Positions 15,528-25,950 of a DNA stretch of 64,000 nucleotides are shown piece by piece (the stretch's first letter is position 1; each line of letters begins with the position of its first letter). The notes under the pieces were generated by a model. That model did not search any database. It saw only the letters and a list, made by a program, of their open reading frames with translations, and was not told where the DNA came from. Source of the stretch: Sunxiuqinia sp963677175. GTDB taxonomy: Bacteria > Bacteroidota > Bacteroidia > Bacteroidales > Prolixibacteraceae. The stretch is taken from NCBI GenBank assembly GCA_963677175.2, contig CAXXES010000004.1:1178001-1242000 (forward strand), given 5' to 3'. A program made the position numbers and the translations under genes.

Positions 15528-16338
15528 TTTTACACAGTCATTATAACTCTACAGCCTATGAATTAAAAGCAACTGAGCTAAACCATTTGATCCGGCTACA
15601 AAAAGCCCGGAGCAAAAATCTCCTGCGGTCCCGGCAATGTATTGGCGTACACAGGAACCGCAGGAAAATGATTATAGCTAAATTTTTACTTTTATGTTAC
15701 GCAAAAGCATTTCAAAGTTATGAAAAACGTTTTAAAATCCCTTTGATCGGGTATGCAAAATTTTCATGCTTCCGGAGTTTGTTCCGGGAGTATTGCTTCA
15801 AGCGCAATGGTGCTCCCGGCTGGTCGGGAACTGTGCTGGTGGATCATTTTAGCGGCAGGGTACCGATACGCAAAGAATACCTTTACCGGGAGTTACCATT
15901 GTATTGTTTCCCATACAAAAAGAGAGTCTGTTCAAAAAACAAGTGTATTAATTTCTAACACTAAAAACCAGTGTCATGCCTCATTTTAAACGCTATATTT
16001 TCCCCAGACGTGCCCCGTAAATGCAAGGGCAATATGAATAACCCCCAAATGTAAACCCCTAGGGTTTTCCGGAACCCTGGGGCCTTTGGGTAACTTAATA
16101 CCTCCGGTTACATAATCTAAAAAATCTTAAAAGTATGAAACCAATTTTCTGCTTCATGGGCGTGGTATGCCTTTTCTTGGGGAGAGGGGGAGGGTGAGAG
16201 GGTGTGAGGGTATGAAAGTGAGAAAGTGAGAGGGGGAGAATTCTTTGCGACTTGGCGTCTTGGCGTGCAGTCTGGATTGCAATGCCTTTATCCAACAAAC
16301 AAATCAATAATTAATTACCAACTAAAATCAATTGAAAA
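15528..16338. other. Intergenic region before the first SusC gene
   Basis: No supported gene; a 123-codon ORF at 15587-15958 lacks protein-like features. Contains a CCCCTAGGGTT/AACCCTGGGG hairpin (16057-16082) without a clear T-run, and a purine-rich low-complexity stretch (16178-16240, GAGGGTGAGAGGGTG-like). The susC leader follows. Confidence 0.5.
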
Positions 16339-19293
16339 ATGAAGAAAACGCGAAAAAAACGACCGGGTATTTATGGAACGGTCCTGTTTATCTTTCTACA
16401 GGCCATCCTGGTTTTGCCCCCTTTACCGGCTGGGGCCCAACAGAGAACAATAAGCGGCACCGTCCGTGATAGCCAGGGTGCCCCTATTCCTTTTGCCAAT
16501 GTGCTGGTTAAAGGTTCGACCATCGGAACGGCAACAAACGAACAGGGAGTGTTTGAACTGTCGGTTACCGGCGAGGTGACCCTGATTGTTACCAGCATTG
16601 GCTACCGCGATAACGAGATTGGCACCGGTGGGAGAACAACCGTCAATGTGATCTTGACCGAGAACCAGGTTGCTGTTGAAGAGGTGGTGGTGGTCGGCTA
16701 TAACGAGGTGGAACGGAAACACCTGGCTTCGTCGATCGAAGTGGTGGACATGGACAAGATCAAGACCCGCCCCATCTTCAAACTGGAAGAGGGTTTCAGC
16801 GGCACCGTTTCGGGCGCCTATCTGATGCAGGGAAGCAACCTTCCCGGCGCTGTTCCGGGAACGATCCGCATCAGGGGCCTGAGCACGCTGCAGAATGCCA
16901 ATCCACTGGTAATCATCGACGGGATGGAGCAATCGCTCACCGACATTGACCCAAACCAGATCAAAAGCATCAGCGTGTTGAAAGATGCGGCATCGGCTTC
17001 GATGTACGGGTCAAGGGGGGCCAACGGGGTGATCATTATCGAGACCCAACGGGGCAACGCCAGTAAGTTTGAAGTGAGCCTGCACGCCTGGTCGGCCATA
17101 CAAAAACCGATTGACCTGCCCGACTTTGTCAATGCGGCCGACTACATGCGGCTGAACAACGAAGCCAAACAGATGCAGGGACAGACCTTGCTTTACACCG
17201 ACGAAGATATCGGACATGCCGAAAGTGGCGACGACCCGCTGAATTACCCCAATACCGACTGGCTTGATGAAGTGATGCAGCGGCCGGCGCATTCGTACAA
17301 CACCTCGGCCAATATATCGGGTGGTGGCGGTGTGGGGACCTTCAACCTGATGTTGGGCTATATTGCCGAAAAAGGGTTGAACGATGAAGAAGGCACCGGC
17401 AAGTTCAGCGCGCGCTTCAACACGAACATCAACATTGCCGACCGGTTTGTGCTCCTGGCCGACTTTTATGCCCACCAGCTCCAGGTTGACCGGCTGTATG
17501 CCAACACCAACGGTCACGGGCTTTACCAGAACGCCTGGAAGATGAACCCCACCCAGGCCATTTACTACGGTTCGGACCGGGAGGAACATTATATGCTGCA
17601 CAACCAGTTGAACCCGGTGGCCTCCATTAAACACGGCGGCTCCTGGAATGCCATTCACGACCGGGCCACGATTAACCTCAGGCCGCGGTTTTACATTAAC
17701 AAGAATTTCTCCCTGCAAGGGAATGTCTCGTACATGATCAACAAATCGGCGAACAAGTACAAACGGGAAACTTTTAAGTTCTTTGACGGCGACGGCAAAC
17801 CGGTCACCACTTGGGCCAACGCTGTCGGTGCGGAGCAGGGCGTGAGTGTGAGCCAGGTCACGGCCCGGGGATTGCTCAACTACGAGAACGACCTTCGCCA
17901 TAAGCTGGATAAGATCTACTTTATCCTCGGGTCGGAAATCATGAATTACAACTATACCGACTACCGGGAGGTGGCCAAATCGTCATTCTTCACCAAGCTG
18001 AACTATTCCTTCGACAACCGCTACCTGCTTGAAGCGACTGTGCGCGCCGACGGCAGCAGCAAATTTGCACCGGGCAACCGCTGGGGGGTTTTCCCTTCGG
18101 GTTCGCTGGGCTGGAATATCCATAACGAAAGCTTTATGTCGGCCGTTACGGAAAGCGGGTTACTGAACAACATGAAACTTAGGGTTTCCTACGGACTGAT
18201 CGGGAATGAAAATGTCGATCCGTATTTGTGGCAGGAAATCGTGAACACCTGGGGATGGACCATGCGTGTGCCCAATCCCGATTTCACCTGGGAAAAGCAA
18301 AAGCAGGCCAACGTGGGACTGGATGTTTCGCTGCTCGGAAACCGGCTGGACATGACCTTCGATGCTTACGTGAAAAAGTCGTATGACCTGATCTATTCCG
18401 ATTTCCCCGTTCCCCCGCTCACCGGTTCTTATTACCTCACCTCTTCGATCAATATTGGCGAAGTGGAAAACAAAGGCTGGGAATTCTCGGCCAAATGGAC
18501 CGACAAGGCCGGAGAACTGGAATACAGCATTGGCGGGATGGTCTTCGACAACAAGAACAAAGTGCTGAAAGCGGGCTACTCCACCTCCGACACGCTTATT
18601 TTTAAAGACAACACCGACAAAATCTGGTACCGCGGCATTGCGGTAGATAATTATTACGGCTATGAAAGCGACGGTTTCTTTAAAGACCAAACCGAAGTTG
18701 ACGCCACCGCCGCCAAACTGCCCAACACGCTTCCCGGCGATATCAAGTATGTTGACCAGAACAAGGACGGCGTGATCAACAACCAGGACCGGGTGAACCT
18801 GGGCGACCCGTTTCCCCATTATAACTACTCGGTCAACCTGGACCTGAGATACAAAAACTGGGACTTCTCGGTACTGGGGCAGGGAGTCGGCAAAAGGAAG
18901 GGCCGCCTCAACGGCATGGAAGGCTACCCGGTGCTGATGGACGGTTCGGGCAACAACCTGGGAACGCCCCGGCAGGAGTATATGGACAACCGCTGGACGC
19001 CCTCAAACCCAAACAGCCGCTTTCCCAGGGTGTGGACCGGCGCCAGCACCAATGCCTATTTGAGCGATGTGTGGCTGGGCGATGCTTCCTTCTTCCGGAT
19101 CAAAACCATTCAACTGGGGTATAACCTCCCGAAGGTGGGATCCAATATCCGCAATGTCCGTTTATACTTCAATGCCCAGGATGCCTTCACCTTCACCAAA
19201 TGGGAAGGGCTTGAGCCTGAACGTGACGGCGGCAACGGGAACTATCCCCGGATGGCAACCTTCAGCCTGGGGGTTCAGGCTACTATTTTTTAA
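16339..19293 (+). CDS. SusC/RagA-type TonB-linked outer-membrane transporter (no STN domain)
   Basis: 984 residues. Signal peptide about 1-33 (cut after AGA); CarboxypepD_reg-like domain about 36-108 (TISGTVRDSQGAPIPFANV); TonB-box-like EEVVVVGYN at 114-122; plug about 125-238 (IRIRGLSTLQNANPLVIIDG, LKDAASASMYGSRGANGVI); then a beta barrel ending in ATIF. It imports glycan fragments with its SusD partner. With no STN domain and no adjacent sigma/anti-sigma pair, it is not regulated like the other SusCs here. The gene is visibly more GC-rich than the loci downstream. The susD start is 22 bp after the stop. No enzyme gene shares the operon, so the substrate is unknown. Confidence 0.95.
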   Translation: MKKTRKKRPGIYGTVLFIFLQAILVLPPLPAGAQQRTISGTVRDSQGAPIPFANVLVKGSTIGTATNEQGVFELSVTGEVTLIVTSIGYRDNEIGTGGRTTVNVILTENQVAVEEVVVVGYNEVERKHLASSIEVVDMDKIKTRPIFKLEEGFSGTVSGAYLMQGSNLPGAVPGTIRIRGLSTLQNANPLVIIDGMEQSLTDIDPNQIKSISVLKDAASASMYGSRGANGVIIIETQRGNASKFEVSLHAWSAIQKPIDLPDFVNAADYMRLNNEAKQMQGQTLLYTDEDIGHAESGDDPLNYPNTDWLDEVMQRPAHSYNTSANISGGGGVGTFNLMLGYIAEKGLNDEEGTGKFSARFNTNINIADRFVLLADFYAHQLQVDRLYANTNGHGLYQNAWKMNPTQAIYYGSDREEHYMLHNQLNPVASIKHGGSWNAIHDRATINLRPRFYINKNFSLQGNVSYMINKSANKYKRETFKFFDGDGKPVTTWANAVGAEQGVSVSQVTARGLLNYENDLRHKLDKIYFILGSEIMNYNYTDYREVAKSSFFTKLNYSFDNRYLLEATVRADGSSKFAPGNRWGVFPSGSLGWNIHNESFMSAVTESGLLNNMKLRVSYGLIGNENVDPYLWQEIVNTWGWTMRVPNPDFTWEKQKQANVGLDVSLLGNRLDMTFDAYVKKSYDLIYSDFPVPPLTGSYYLTSSINIGEVENKGWEFSAKWTDKAGELEYSIGGMVFDNKNKVLKAGYSTSDTLIFKDNTDKIWYRGIAVDNYYGYESDGFFKDQTEVDATAAKLPNTLPGDIKYVDQNKDGVINNQDRVNLGDPFPHYNYSVNLDLRYKNWDFSVLGQGVGKRKGRLNGMEGYPVLMDGSGNNLGTPRQEYMDNRWTPSNPNSRFPRVWTGASTNAYLSDVWLGDASFFRIKTIQLGYNLPKVGSNIRNVRLYFNAQDAFTFTKWEGLEPERDGGNGNYPRMATFSLGVQATIF

Positions 19294-19315
19294 TGGACCA
19301 ATAAATCTAACAACA

Positions 19316-20908
19316 ATGAAAAAAATATTCTTTATACTGATCGCGGTTGTTCTTTGGGGGTGCGAAACGTTCCTCGACAAGACCGACCCCACAGCGACTT
19401 CGTTTGTTGAGTTTTTTAATGATGAGGAAGACCTCCGGCGGGTGGTTTACAGCAGCTACCTGGATGTGTTCACCTCTAATGCTGCCCAGCTTTTGTTTTA
19501 TATGCAGGATGCCAAATCGGACAATGCCTACGGACGCGTGGAGGGCCATCACAGCCAACGCATCGGCAACGGCAACTTCAACAGCAATACCGATGCTTTC
19601 CTGTACTATTATGAGCTGCACATGAAACACCTGGGCCGGTTAAACACCTTTATTGCCAATGCCGGTGTTCCTTATGTGGAGGATGAAGCCGTAAGGGAAA
19701 AATACCGGAGCATTTTGGAGGCGCTGCGGTACTGGCACTATTTCCGCCTGACTTTCTGGTGGGGTAACGTGCCCTTCCTTTTGGAGCCTGCTTCGGTCGA
19801 AGAGGCGATCCAGCCGGCAACGCCAAAGGCTGAGATTTTGGATTACCTGTTTTCGCACTACGAAGAAATTGCCAACAAGCTGCCCAAACAGGTCTATACC
19901 ACCGATTCGTACATGTTCAACCATTACTCGTTTAAGTCGCTGGTGATGCGTTATGCCCTGTACGATGGACGTTACGAACTGGCTGCCAAACTGGCCAAGG
20001 AGATCATGGACAGCGGCATGTGGGAGCTTCACCCTAATTATGGCGACCTGTTCCAATACCAGGCCTGCTCGGACAACCGTGAGTTTATCATGCTCAGGGA
20101 CAGGGAAAGCTTCGGGGGCGGAAACTCCAATTCGTTCCAGTACCTTGGCCCGCACTACCGCACGGGCAACGGGCAATCGTATGTTGTTCCGCTCAAATCG
20201 CTGGTCGATTCGTATTGGACCCTCCAGGGACGGGCCATCGACCAGTGCCCCCTTCACACGAAAAAGGAATATGAGCTGGACCCGGGGCTGAACAGGGATC
20301 CCCGGTACAGCCAGAGCATCATGGGACAGGGCGATATTTTCTATGGGGAGGCGATCGATATTTACAACGGGAACAACCCGATGTACTATGAAAATCAGCG
20401 GGCCAGCAAATCGGGATACTGGTTTAAAAAGTTTGTTTCGGAAGCCGACGCTTTCAAAAGCGGTGGCACCATGGAATATGGGATCCTCCGGTATGCCGAG
20501 GTACTCCTGACCTATGCCGAAGCGAAAATCATGCAAAACAGTATCGACGACCTGGCCAGGCAATGCATCAACGATGTACGCCGCAGGGCCGGACTGGACA
20601 TGGCGCTGGCCGACGTAACCATGGCCCCGTATGCGGGTTACAACCAGCAACAATGGATTGACCTGGTCCGCAATGAACGCCGCATTGAGTTTGCCGGGGA
20701 AGGCCTCCGTTACGAGGACATTATCCGCTGGAAGGTTGCTGAAACGGTGTTGAACCAGCCTGCTTTGGGGCATACCCGCGAAGTGGATGGGGCTTTGGTC
20801 TCTTTAAAGATTGAAGACCGTTCTTTCAAAGCGCACAACTATGTATGGCCGTTCCACGAAAACAGCCTGAAGGTAGAACCGGGACTGGAACAAAATCCGG
20901 GGTATTAG
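19316..20908 (+). CDS. SusD/RagB-type surface glycan-binding lipoprotein
   Basis: 530 residues from ATG 19316; the frame is open further upstream but this start gives a proper lipoprotein signal (MKKIFFILIAVVLWGC, lipobox Cys16). N-terminal SusD-like helices (EEDLRRVVYSSYLDVF, IFKL-type TPR face at about 100-200) and a C-terminal RagB region (YGILRYAEVLLTYAEAKI, LVRNERRIEFAGEGLRYEDI) are complete. It caps the SusC barrel at 16339-19293 and binds the sugar ligand at the cell surface. A strong terminator hairpin lies 240 bp downstream. GC-rich like its partner. Confidence 0.95.
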   Translation: MKKIFFILIAVVLWGCETFLDKTDPTATSFVEFFNDEEDLRRVVYSSYLDVFTSNAAQLLFYMQDAKSDNAYGRVEGHHSQRIGNGNFNSNTDAFLYYYELHMKHLGRLNTFIANAGVPYVEDEAVREKYRSILEALRYWHYFRLTFWWGNVPFLLEPASVEEAIQPATPKAEILDYLFSHYEEIANKLPKQVYTTDSYMFNHYSFKSLVMRYALYDGRYELAAKLAKEIMDSGMWELHPNYGDLFQYQACSDNREFIMLRDRESFGGGNSNSFQYLGPHYRTGNGQSYVVPLKSLVDSYWTLQGRAIDQCPLHTKKEYELDPGLNRDPRYSQSIMGQGDIFYGEAIDIYNGNNPMYYENQRASKSGYWFKKFVSEADAFKSGGTMEYGILRYAEVLLTYAEAKIMQNSIDDLARQCINDVRRRAGLDMALADVTMAPYAGYNQQQWIDLVRNERRIEFAGEGLRYEDIIRWKVAETVLNQPALGHTREVDGALVSLKIEDRSFKAHNYVWPFHENSLKVEPGLEQNPGY

Positions 20909-21275
20909 TTTGTTGGTTTACGGAGGGTGGCTTGGACTAACAGGCCATCGCTCCCTGGGGATTCTCGATTCTTGATTCTTGATGCTGGATGCCGGTTCAC
21001 TTGCGGTTGCGGCTTATAGCTTTCTGCCTACTGGGACTGGCAACTGGAACTGGTTTTTTCGCCTGCGCCTGAATGAACGCCGGGAGCTTGTCATTGAACG
21101 AAAATCACAAAGGCGATACTAACCTGCTGGACCAATGTCCTGCCTTTAATCACCGGGAGCCGTTCGGCTGCCCGGTGGTTTCTTTTTGTTGTATGCACAT
21201 TGCTTTAACTTATAATTTCGATCAATGCTGTCGACCAATCGATCTAAAAATATCCAGGCCAACGAAGTCGACAAA
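20909..21275. other. Convergent intergenic gap between susD and the GH3 gene
   Basis: No gene. A low-complexity TTCTTGATTCTTGATGC stretch (about 20965-20990) precedes the terminator at 21151-21190. Nothing else is recognised. Confidence 0.55.
21151..21190 (+). terminator. Rho-independent terminator after the first susCD pair
   Basis: CACCGGGAGCC, loop GTTC, GGCTGCCCGGTG (one bulged G), followed by GTTTCTTTTTG. Placed for the plus-strand operon ending at 20908. Confidence 0.75.
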
Positions 21276-23612
21276 TCATTCAACGGTTAATTGCGATGTT
21301 AGTCTGATATCGTCTGAAGAGGCTCCAACCATCACTGTAAAATGCCCCGGCTCTACAACTTGCTCCATTGCGATGTTAATAATCGATAAGTCCTTTTCAG
21401 TAATAGAAAAAGAGATTAATTTTTCTTCTCCCGCTTTTAATAGTACTCTGTTGAAATGCTTCAATTGTTTTATTGGTTGAACTGTTGAAGCCACCTCGTC
21501 GCGCAGGTATAGCTGTACCACCTCCTCTCCATCGTACTTGCCCATGTTTTTTACCATGAACGACACATTAAAATCAAATCTTCCTTTTTCCTCAATTTTA
21601 AGATTGTAATAATCGAATTGAGAATAGCTTAATCCATAACCAAAGCTAAATAGGGGTGTAGCAGGCATTTCAACATAGTCGTGTCCTTTGGGGTTCTTTT
21701 TATTGTAATAAACCGGAATTTGTCCTTCATGACCTGGCACAGATACCGGCAGTCGACCGGCAGGATTATAATCGCCAAATATCACATCGGCAATTGCACT
21801 TCCTCCTTCCTGCCCAGGATACCAGGCAGTAAGCAGTGCGTCAGCGTTGTCGGCTGCCCAATTCATATTCAGGGGTCTTCCCTGTATATAAACCACAATT
21901 AAGGGTTTTCCGGTTCGTTTTAAAGCTTTAAGCAAGGCAAGTTGCTTACCCAGTAAATCAAGTGTCGCTCTGTCGTATCCTTCGCCACTTTCCATATCGC
22001 TGATACTGTTTTTTGAAACTACAGCAGCTCCGGTTTCGATATAATTAGTTTTAAAGTCTCTGGCGCTTGAACCACCCACAACAACTACAACGGCATCTGC
22101 ACGGCGGGCTGCGGAAACTGCTTTGTCAATTTCGGCGGTCATGGTGTCCCGAATGGCACATCCTTTTACATATTCGATGGCCGTTGCATTCAGTTTTGAT
22201 TTAATACCATCGAGAACTGTTTGAACATTACCGTCGTCCTGAGGAGCGGTATAATCACCAAGCATATTATAGATATTATCGGCATTGGGACCTATTACCG
22301 CAATTTTACTGATGCTTTTGTTTAAAGGAAGAATATTGTTTTTGTTTTTGAGTAACACCACTGATTGTTGAGCGGCTTTGCGGGCTAAAGCGATATGCTC
22401 AGGTGTTCTTACATTTTCTTTGGCCTCGGCAGAATCAACATAGGGATTCTCGAATAAACCTATTTCAAATTTCAGACGAAGGATTCGTTTTACGGCTGTA
22501 TCAAGAGCAGCTTCAAGAATACGTTCTCCTTTTATCGCATCAATCAGGTTTAAATAAGCCTCGCCCCCTAAATCAGAGTCTACTCCTGCTGTTAAAGCAA
22601 GAATGGCGGCATCTTCTATATTTTCAGCCACAGAATGTGAGCCTTCTAATCCCTCGATACTGCCCAGGTCTGAAACAACAAATCCCTTGAAATTCCATTG
22701 ATCACGAAGAATGTTGGTTAATAAATAACCGTTGGAAGTGCAAGGAATTCCATCAATAGAGTTATAAGAAGTCATTACAGACAAGGCGCCGGCATCAATA
22801 GCCGCTTTAAATGGGGGTAAAAAGTTTTCATGCAGATCGCGGGAACCAGTTAATGTTGTATTGCCGTTATGGCCGCCTTCCGGAATGCCGTACGCCAAAA
22901 AGTGTTTTAAGGTAGAAATTACACCTGAACCGCTGCTAATGTTGCCGCCTCCCATTCCGGCTACCATTGCTGCGCCCATTTGTGCCGTTAAAACAGGATC
23001 TTCACCAAAAGTTTCTTCCACCCTTGACCAACGGGGGTCGCGTGATAAATCCAGAACAGGACCATAACTAATATGTCCTCCTTGCGAGCGTACCTCTTTT
23101 GCAATTACATTTCCAATTTCTTCTAGCAATGGGGGTGACCAGGTAGCTGCAAGACCAATACCGGTAGGAAATACGGTGGTCCCTATTGCCATGTGACCAT
23201 GAGGCGCTTCTTCGGCTAGGAAAATAGGTATTCCCAGACGTGTATTCTCTATCACATAACGTTGAAGTGCGTTTCCTGCGATAGCTGCCAACTCGGGATT
23301 TAAGCCATTCTCAAGTGTTTTTTGAGTCCAGGGATCGGCCCGGTATACAGCCCAGAGCATCCCTATATGTCGCTCCTTTACAAATCGCTCAAATTTGGCA
23401 GAATGATTCACCTCAGTTCCGTGTTTCTCGTACATTTCCCATCCCAGCGGACAAAGCAACTGTCCAATCTTCTCCTCCAGTGTCATTCGCGACAACAAGT
23501 CGCTGGTTCGTTCCTCCACCGTTCGTGCCGGATCCTTGTAGATCAGTTTATTTCCCTGGGCCTGGACAAAACCGACCAACAGAAATAAAGAAATAAAAAT
23601 TCGAAATCTCAT
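21276..23612 (-). CDS. GH3 beta-glycosidase, secreted
   Basis: 778 residues. Signal peptide about 1-18. GH3 N-terminal TIM barrel (RDPRWSRVEETFGEDP at 191-206, K236-H237, nucleophile D315 in FVVSDLGS), GH3 C-terminal alpha/beta sandwich (about 400-640) and a fibronectin III-like domain (about 670-760). The length and order are those of BglX-like enzymes, which release terminal beta-linked glucose, xylose or similar sugars from oligosaccharides, usually in the periplasm. It is the last gene of the minus-strand locus that starts with the sigma factor at 33922; the gap to the previous gene is 90 bp. The exact sugar cannot be read from sequence. Confidence 0.93.
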   Translation of the reverse strand: MRFRIFISLFLLVGFVQAQGNKLIYKDPARTVEERTSDLLSRMTLEEKIGQLLCPLGWEMYEKHGTEVNHSAKFERFVKERHIGMLWAVYRADPWTQKTLENGLNPELAAIAGNALQRYVIENTRLGIPIFLAEEAPHGHMAIGTTVFPTGIGLAATWSPPLLEEIGNVIAKEVRSQGGHISYGPVLDLSRDPRWSRVEETFGEDPVLTAQMGAAMVAGMGGGNISSGSGVISTLKHFLAYGIPEGGHNGNTTLTGSRDLHENFLPPFKAAIDAGALSVMTSYNSIDGIPCTSNGYLLTNILRDQWNFKGFVVSDLGSIEGLEGSHSVAENIEDAAILALTAGVDSDLGGEAYLNLIDAIKGERILEAALDTAVKRILRLKFEIGLFENPYVDSAEAKENVRTPEHIALARKAAQQSVVLLKNKNNILPLNKSISKIAVIGPNADNIYNMLGDYTAPQDDGNVQTVLDGIKSKLNATAIEYVKGCAIRDTMTAEIDKAVSAARRADAVVVVVGGSSARDFKTNYIETGAAVVSKNSISDMESGEGYDRATLDLLGKQLALLKALKRTGKPLIVVYIQGRPLNMNWAADNADALLTAWYPGQEGGSAIADVIFGDYNPAGRLPVSVPGHEGQIPVYYNKKNPKGHDYVEMPATPLFSFGYGLSYSQFDYYNLKIEEKGRFDFNVSFMVKNMGKYDGEEVVQLYLRDEVASTVQPIKQLKHFNRVLLKAGEEKLISFSITEKDLSIINIAMEQVVEPGHFTVMVGASSDDIRLTSQLTVE

Positions 23613-23702
23613 GATCTTCAGTTTAGGTAAGTACGATAAACTATCACTACCCTGAACCTACAAATTCAAGATAGTGATAGCTGAATTACTCAATCAAATT
23701 TC

Positions 23703-24914
23703 CTAGAATGGGCATTTCTGGTTGTCTACCCACTGTATCGTACCATACGGAACAGCATAGTATCCATGCCCGGTTACGTCCAACACGGTACCGTCTTCCT
23801 GGGTTTCACCGTTGAATCGCCAATAGGCAACAAGTCCTTCGCTGGTCGGATCTACATAGCAGATGCCATCTTGCAGTTCGGCAGGGGTACGGACGGTGTT
23901 CCAGACGCGGCATTCGCTGATGTAACCATCGAAGAAGCGCTGATGACCGGCTGAACGACCGATGGCAAAAGTATCATCCCAAGTGTGACCATCGTAAGCC
24001 ATGCTCAGGTTGATGGTACCACCATTGTTCGTTTCTACAAAGTGAATCTGTTCTCCGTCGAGGTAAAGGCGCAGATACTGGCCATCATAAACGGCGGCAA
24101 AGTGCAGCCAATGTCCGGTCTCAAATTCCTTGTCTACCCAAGACTCATAGTGGTCTTTTTGGTCTGGGTGAGTGGCTGTACCAATAGACCCCTTAACGAA
24201 TTGTAATTTGTTGGTGGGATTCCCGGCGCCATCGCCAAAGCGGAAGAGAAAGTTTTCTTCGCAACCGCAGAGGGAACTAATGCCACTTGCACTTCTTGGA
24301 TTGCTTCCGAAAGTAACGGGAAGCACCTTCATCTCCAGTGTCATTTGTCCGAGTGCCTTTACCGGGCTATCATCGCCACCAAAGCTGGGTATGTCGAAAC
24401 AGCCTGTGCGAGCCAAGTAAGCAGCCTTGATGTTGATAACTTTGGTCAGCATCAGGTAGGCAGTACGTGAAGTTTCAAGCACATTCAAGTCGCCACCCTC
24501 AATAGAAGTGATAGACATAGGCACACAGTAAGAAACGCCTTCTTGCAATTGTTCGGAGTCAGCCGTAACCGCAATTTGTGTAGATACAGCCTTGCCAGCT
24601 TCAATCATTACCTCAGAGTTATTTAACGAATAACTTCCGGCGGGAGGTAATTGGCAATTGCGTCCAGTAGAAGCATTAAATGCATCTAGTAAGCCGGGAG
24701 CTTCTTCCAGCTTAACCTTGATGTCGGTCTCGGCTTTAGCGGTGGAAGATACTGTAAGGCCGATACTTGACTGGCCGTCAACTAGAAAACGGATGCTATT
24801 TGACGACAACGTACCAGTAATATATATTGCGTCACCATAATTAGGTTCTTCGTTGCAGGCTTCAAAGCAGAGCAGAGAAGTTAATAATGCTAATAATAAA
24901 GTATATTTTTTCAT
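23703..24914 (-). CDS. DUF1735 + LamG-like surface glycan-binding lipoprotein
   Basis: 403 residues. Lipoprotein signal (MKKYTLLLALLTSLLCFEAC, Cys20). DUF1735 domain about 27-155 (GLLDAFNASTGRNCQLPPAG, VSYCVPMSITSIEGG). Concanavalin/LamG-like beta sandwich about 195-390 (HWLHFAAVYDGQYLRLYLDG, FFDGYISECRVWNTVRTPAE, GLVAYWRFNGET). DUF1735 proteins accompany SusCD and GH18 genes in N-glycan loci, where they bind glycan at the cell surface. The gene lies 6 bp downstream of the DUF1735-F5/8C gene, so the two are co-transcribed. No catalytic motif is seen. Confidence 0.88.
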   Translation of the reverse strand: MKKYTLLLALLTSLLCFEACNEEPNYGDAIYITGTLSSNSIRFLVDGQSSIGLTVSSTAKAETDIKVKLEEAPGLLDAFNASTGRNCQLPPAGSYSLNNSEVMIEAGKAVSTQIAVTADSEQLQEGVSYCVPMSITSIEGGDLNVLETSRTAYLMLTKVINIKAAYLARTGCFDIPSFGGDDSPVKALGQMTLEMKVLPVTFGSNPRSASGISSLCGCEENFLFRFGDGAGNPTNKLQFVKGSIGTATHPDQKDHYESWVDKEFETGHWLHFAAVYDGQYLRLYLDGEQIHFVETNNGGTINLSMAYDGHTWDDTFAIGRSAGHQRFFDGYISECRVWNTVRTPAELQDGICYVDPTSEGLVAYWRFNGETQEDGTVLDVTGHGYYAVPYGTIQWVDNQKCPF

Positions 24915-24920
24915 AACGTT

Positions 24921-25922
24921 CTAAAAATTATTTTCATAAACATTAAACAGACCACCATAGATATAATTCGGGGAAACGATTCTAATGTATTGAGCCGTAA
25001 TAGGAGCATAGAATACACAAAATTTTGAATTCGAAGTTATCTCGCCGGCTGATGTCCAATTCGAACCATCATTGCTGGTATAAATAACCATTCCGCTGAC
25101 TAAACCGTCGTATTCATAGACACCCCCTCCCCAATCAGAATAATCGTATCCATAATAAAGGGTAATGGCATCGAATGTATATTGTTTTCCCATATCGACA
25201 TCCAAATGGAGGGTTTCACTGTTACTACTGATGGAGCAATAAGTGCTCATATCACCATTGAACATCGCATCGATAGGAGAATCCCATGAACTTACCGAAC
25301 CATTTGTTGTCGCTGACCACCCGGATTGGTCGGCAACCAATGTACCCGTAATATCACTTTTACCAGCTTCGTGATTCACGTTGTCTTCGATCACCTGAAT
25401 GGTCAGGTAGGTTGTGTAAACGTTTGTGCTGGTGTGAGCATCTCCACCTTTGGTCGTTGCAATACGCAAAGGAATAAGGTAGCCATTCTTACTGTTCAGT
25501 AATGCAAGCTCCGTTTTAGCATCTGTTAGTTTTAATCTCAATGTGTCGATAGCAGCCATGGCACCTGCCGGAATCATCATGGTAGCATTCTCCATCAAGA
25601 TAGCAGATGTTGGCATTGCTTCATAACGAGTACCATGCTCGTTATTGAAGGCTTCAATCATCGAATTATCAATCTCTACCGTTGCATTAATGTTCTCGCT
25701 AGCCTTCTGCGTGCACTTCAATGAAGTTTCAAAGCTAACGGTACTAACGGTACTAATAGGTGTCTGAACAATCTTATAATCGGTTGATTTATCCTGCATA
25801 TATACACGATTGTACGGGTCACCGGGGAAATCGAAAGTCTTATCTTCACTGCATGAATGAAAGCTCACGATACAAAGAGCCAAAATGGCCACGTATAGTA
25901 TATTCTTATATAAAGTTTTCAT
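24921..25922 (-). CDS. DUF1735 + F5/8 type C (discoidin) surface lipoprotein
   Basis: 333 residues from the ATG at 25922. A further ATG 9 bp upstream is in frame, but the AAAAAGGA ribosome site sits at the right distance only for this one. Lipobox near residue 24 (LCIVSFHSC). DUF1735 about 30-170 (MIEAFNNEHGTRYEAMPTSA, GYLIPLRIATTKGGD). Discoidin-like galactose-binding domain about 195-330 (SPIDAMFNGDMSTYCSISS, YTSNDGSNWTSAGEI, AQYIRIVSPN). Likely a surface glycan-binding protein that works with the GH18 enzyme encoded 20 bp upstream. Non-enzymatic as far as can be seen. Confidence 0.87.
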   Translation of the reverse strand: MKTLYKNILYVAILALCIVSFHSCSEDKTFDFPGDPYNRVYMQDKSTDYKIVQTPISTVSTVSFETSLKCTQKASENINATVEIDNSMIEAFNNEHGTRYEAMPTSAILMENATMMIPAGAMAAIDTLRLKLTDAKTELALLNSKNGYLIPLRIATTKGGDAHTSTNVYTTYLTIQVIEDNVNHEAGKSDITGTLVADQSGWSATTNGSVSSWDSPIDAMFNGDMSTYCSISSNSETLHLDVDMGKQYTFDAITLYYGYDYSDWGGGVYEYDGLVSGMVIYTSNDGSNWTSAGEITSNSKFCVFYAPITAQYIRIVSPNYIYGGLFNVYENNF

Positions 25923-25950
25923 TTGGATCATTCCTTTTTATATTTGATAA

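Noticed and set aside
15587..15958. 123-codon plus-strand ORF upstream of the first SusC
   Set aside because: No domain, odd composition, no ribosome site, AT/GC pattern unlike neighbouring genes; kept only as intergenic.
16371..20773. Long antisense ORFs opposite the GC-rich SusC/SusD genes
   Set aside because: Shadows expected from GC-rich codon use; the plus-strand SusC and SusD families are unambiguous.
20965..20990. TTCTTGATTCTTGATGC low-complexity run as a functional site
   Set aside because: Looks like simple sequence; no pairing or recurrence in the window supports a role.
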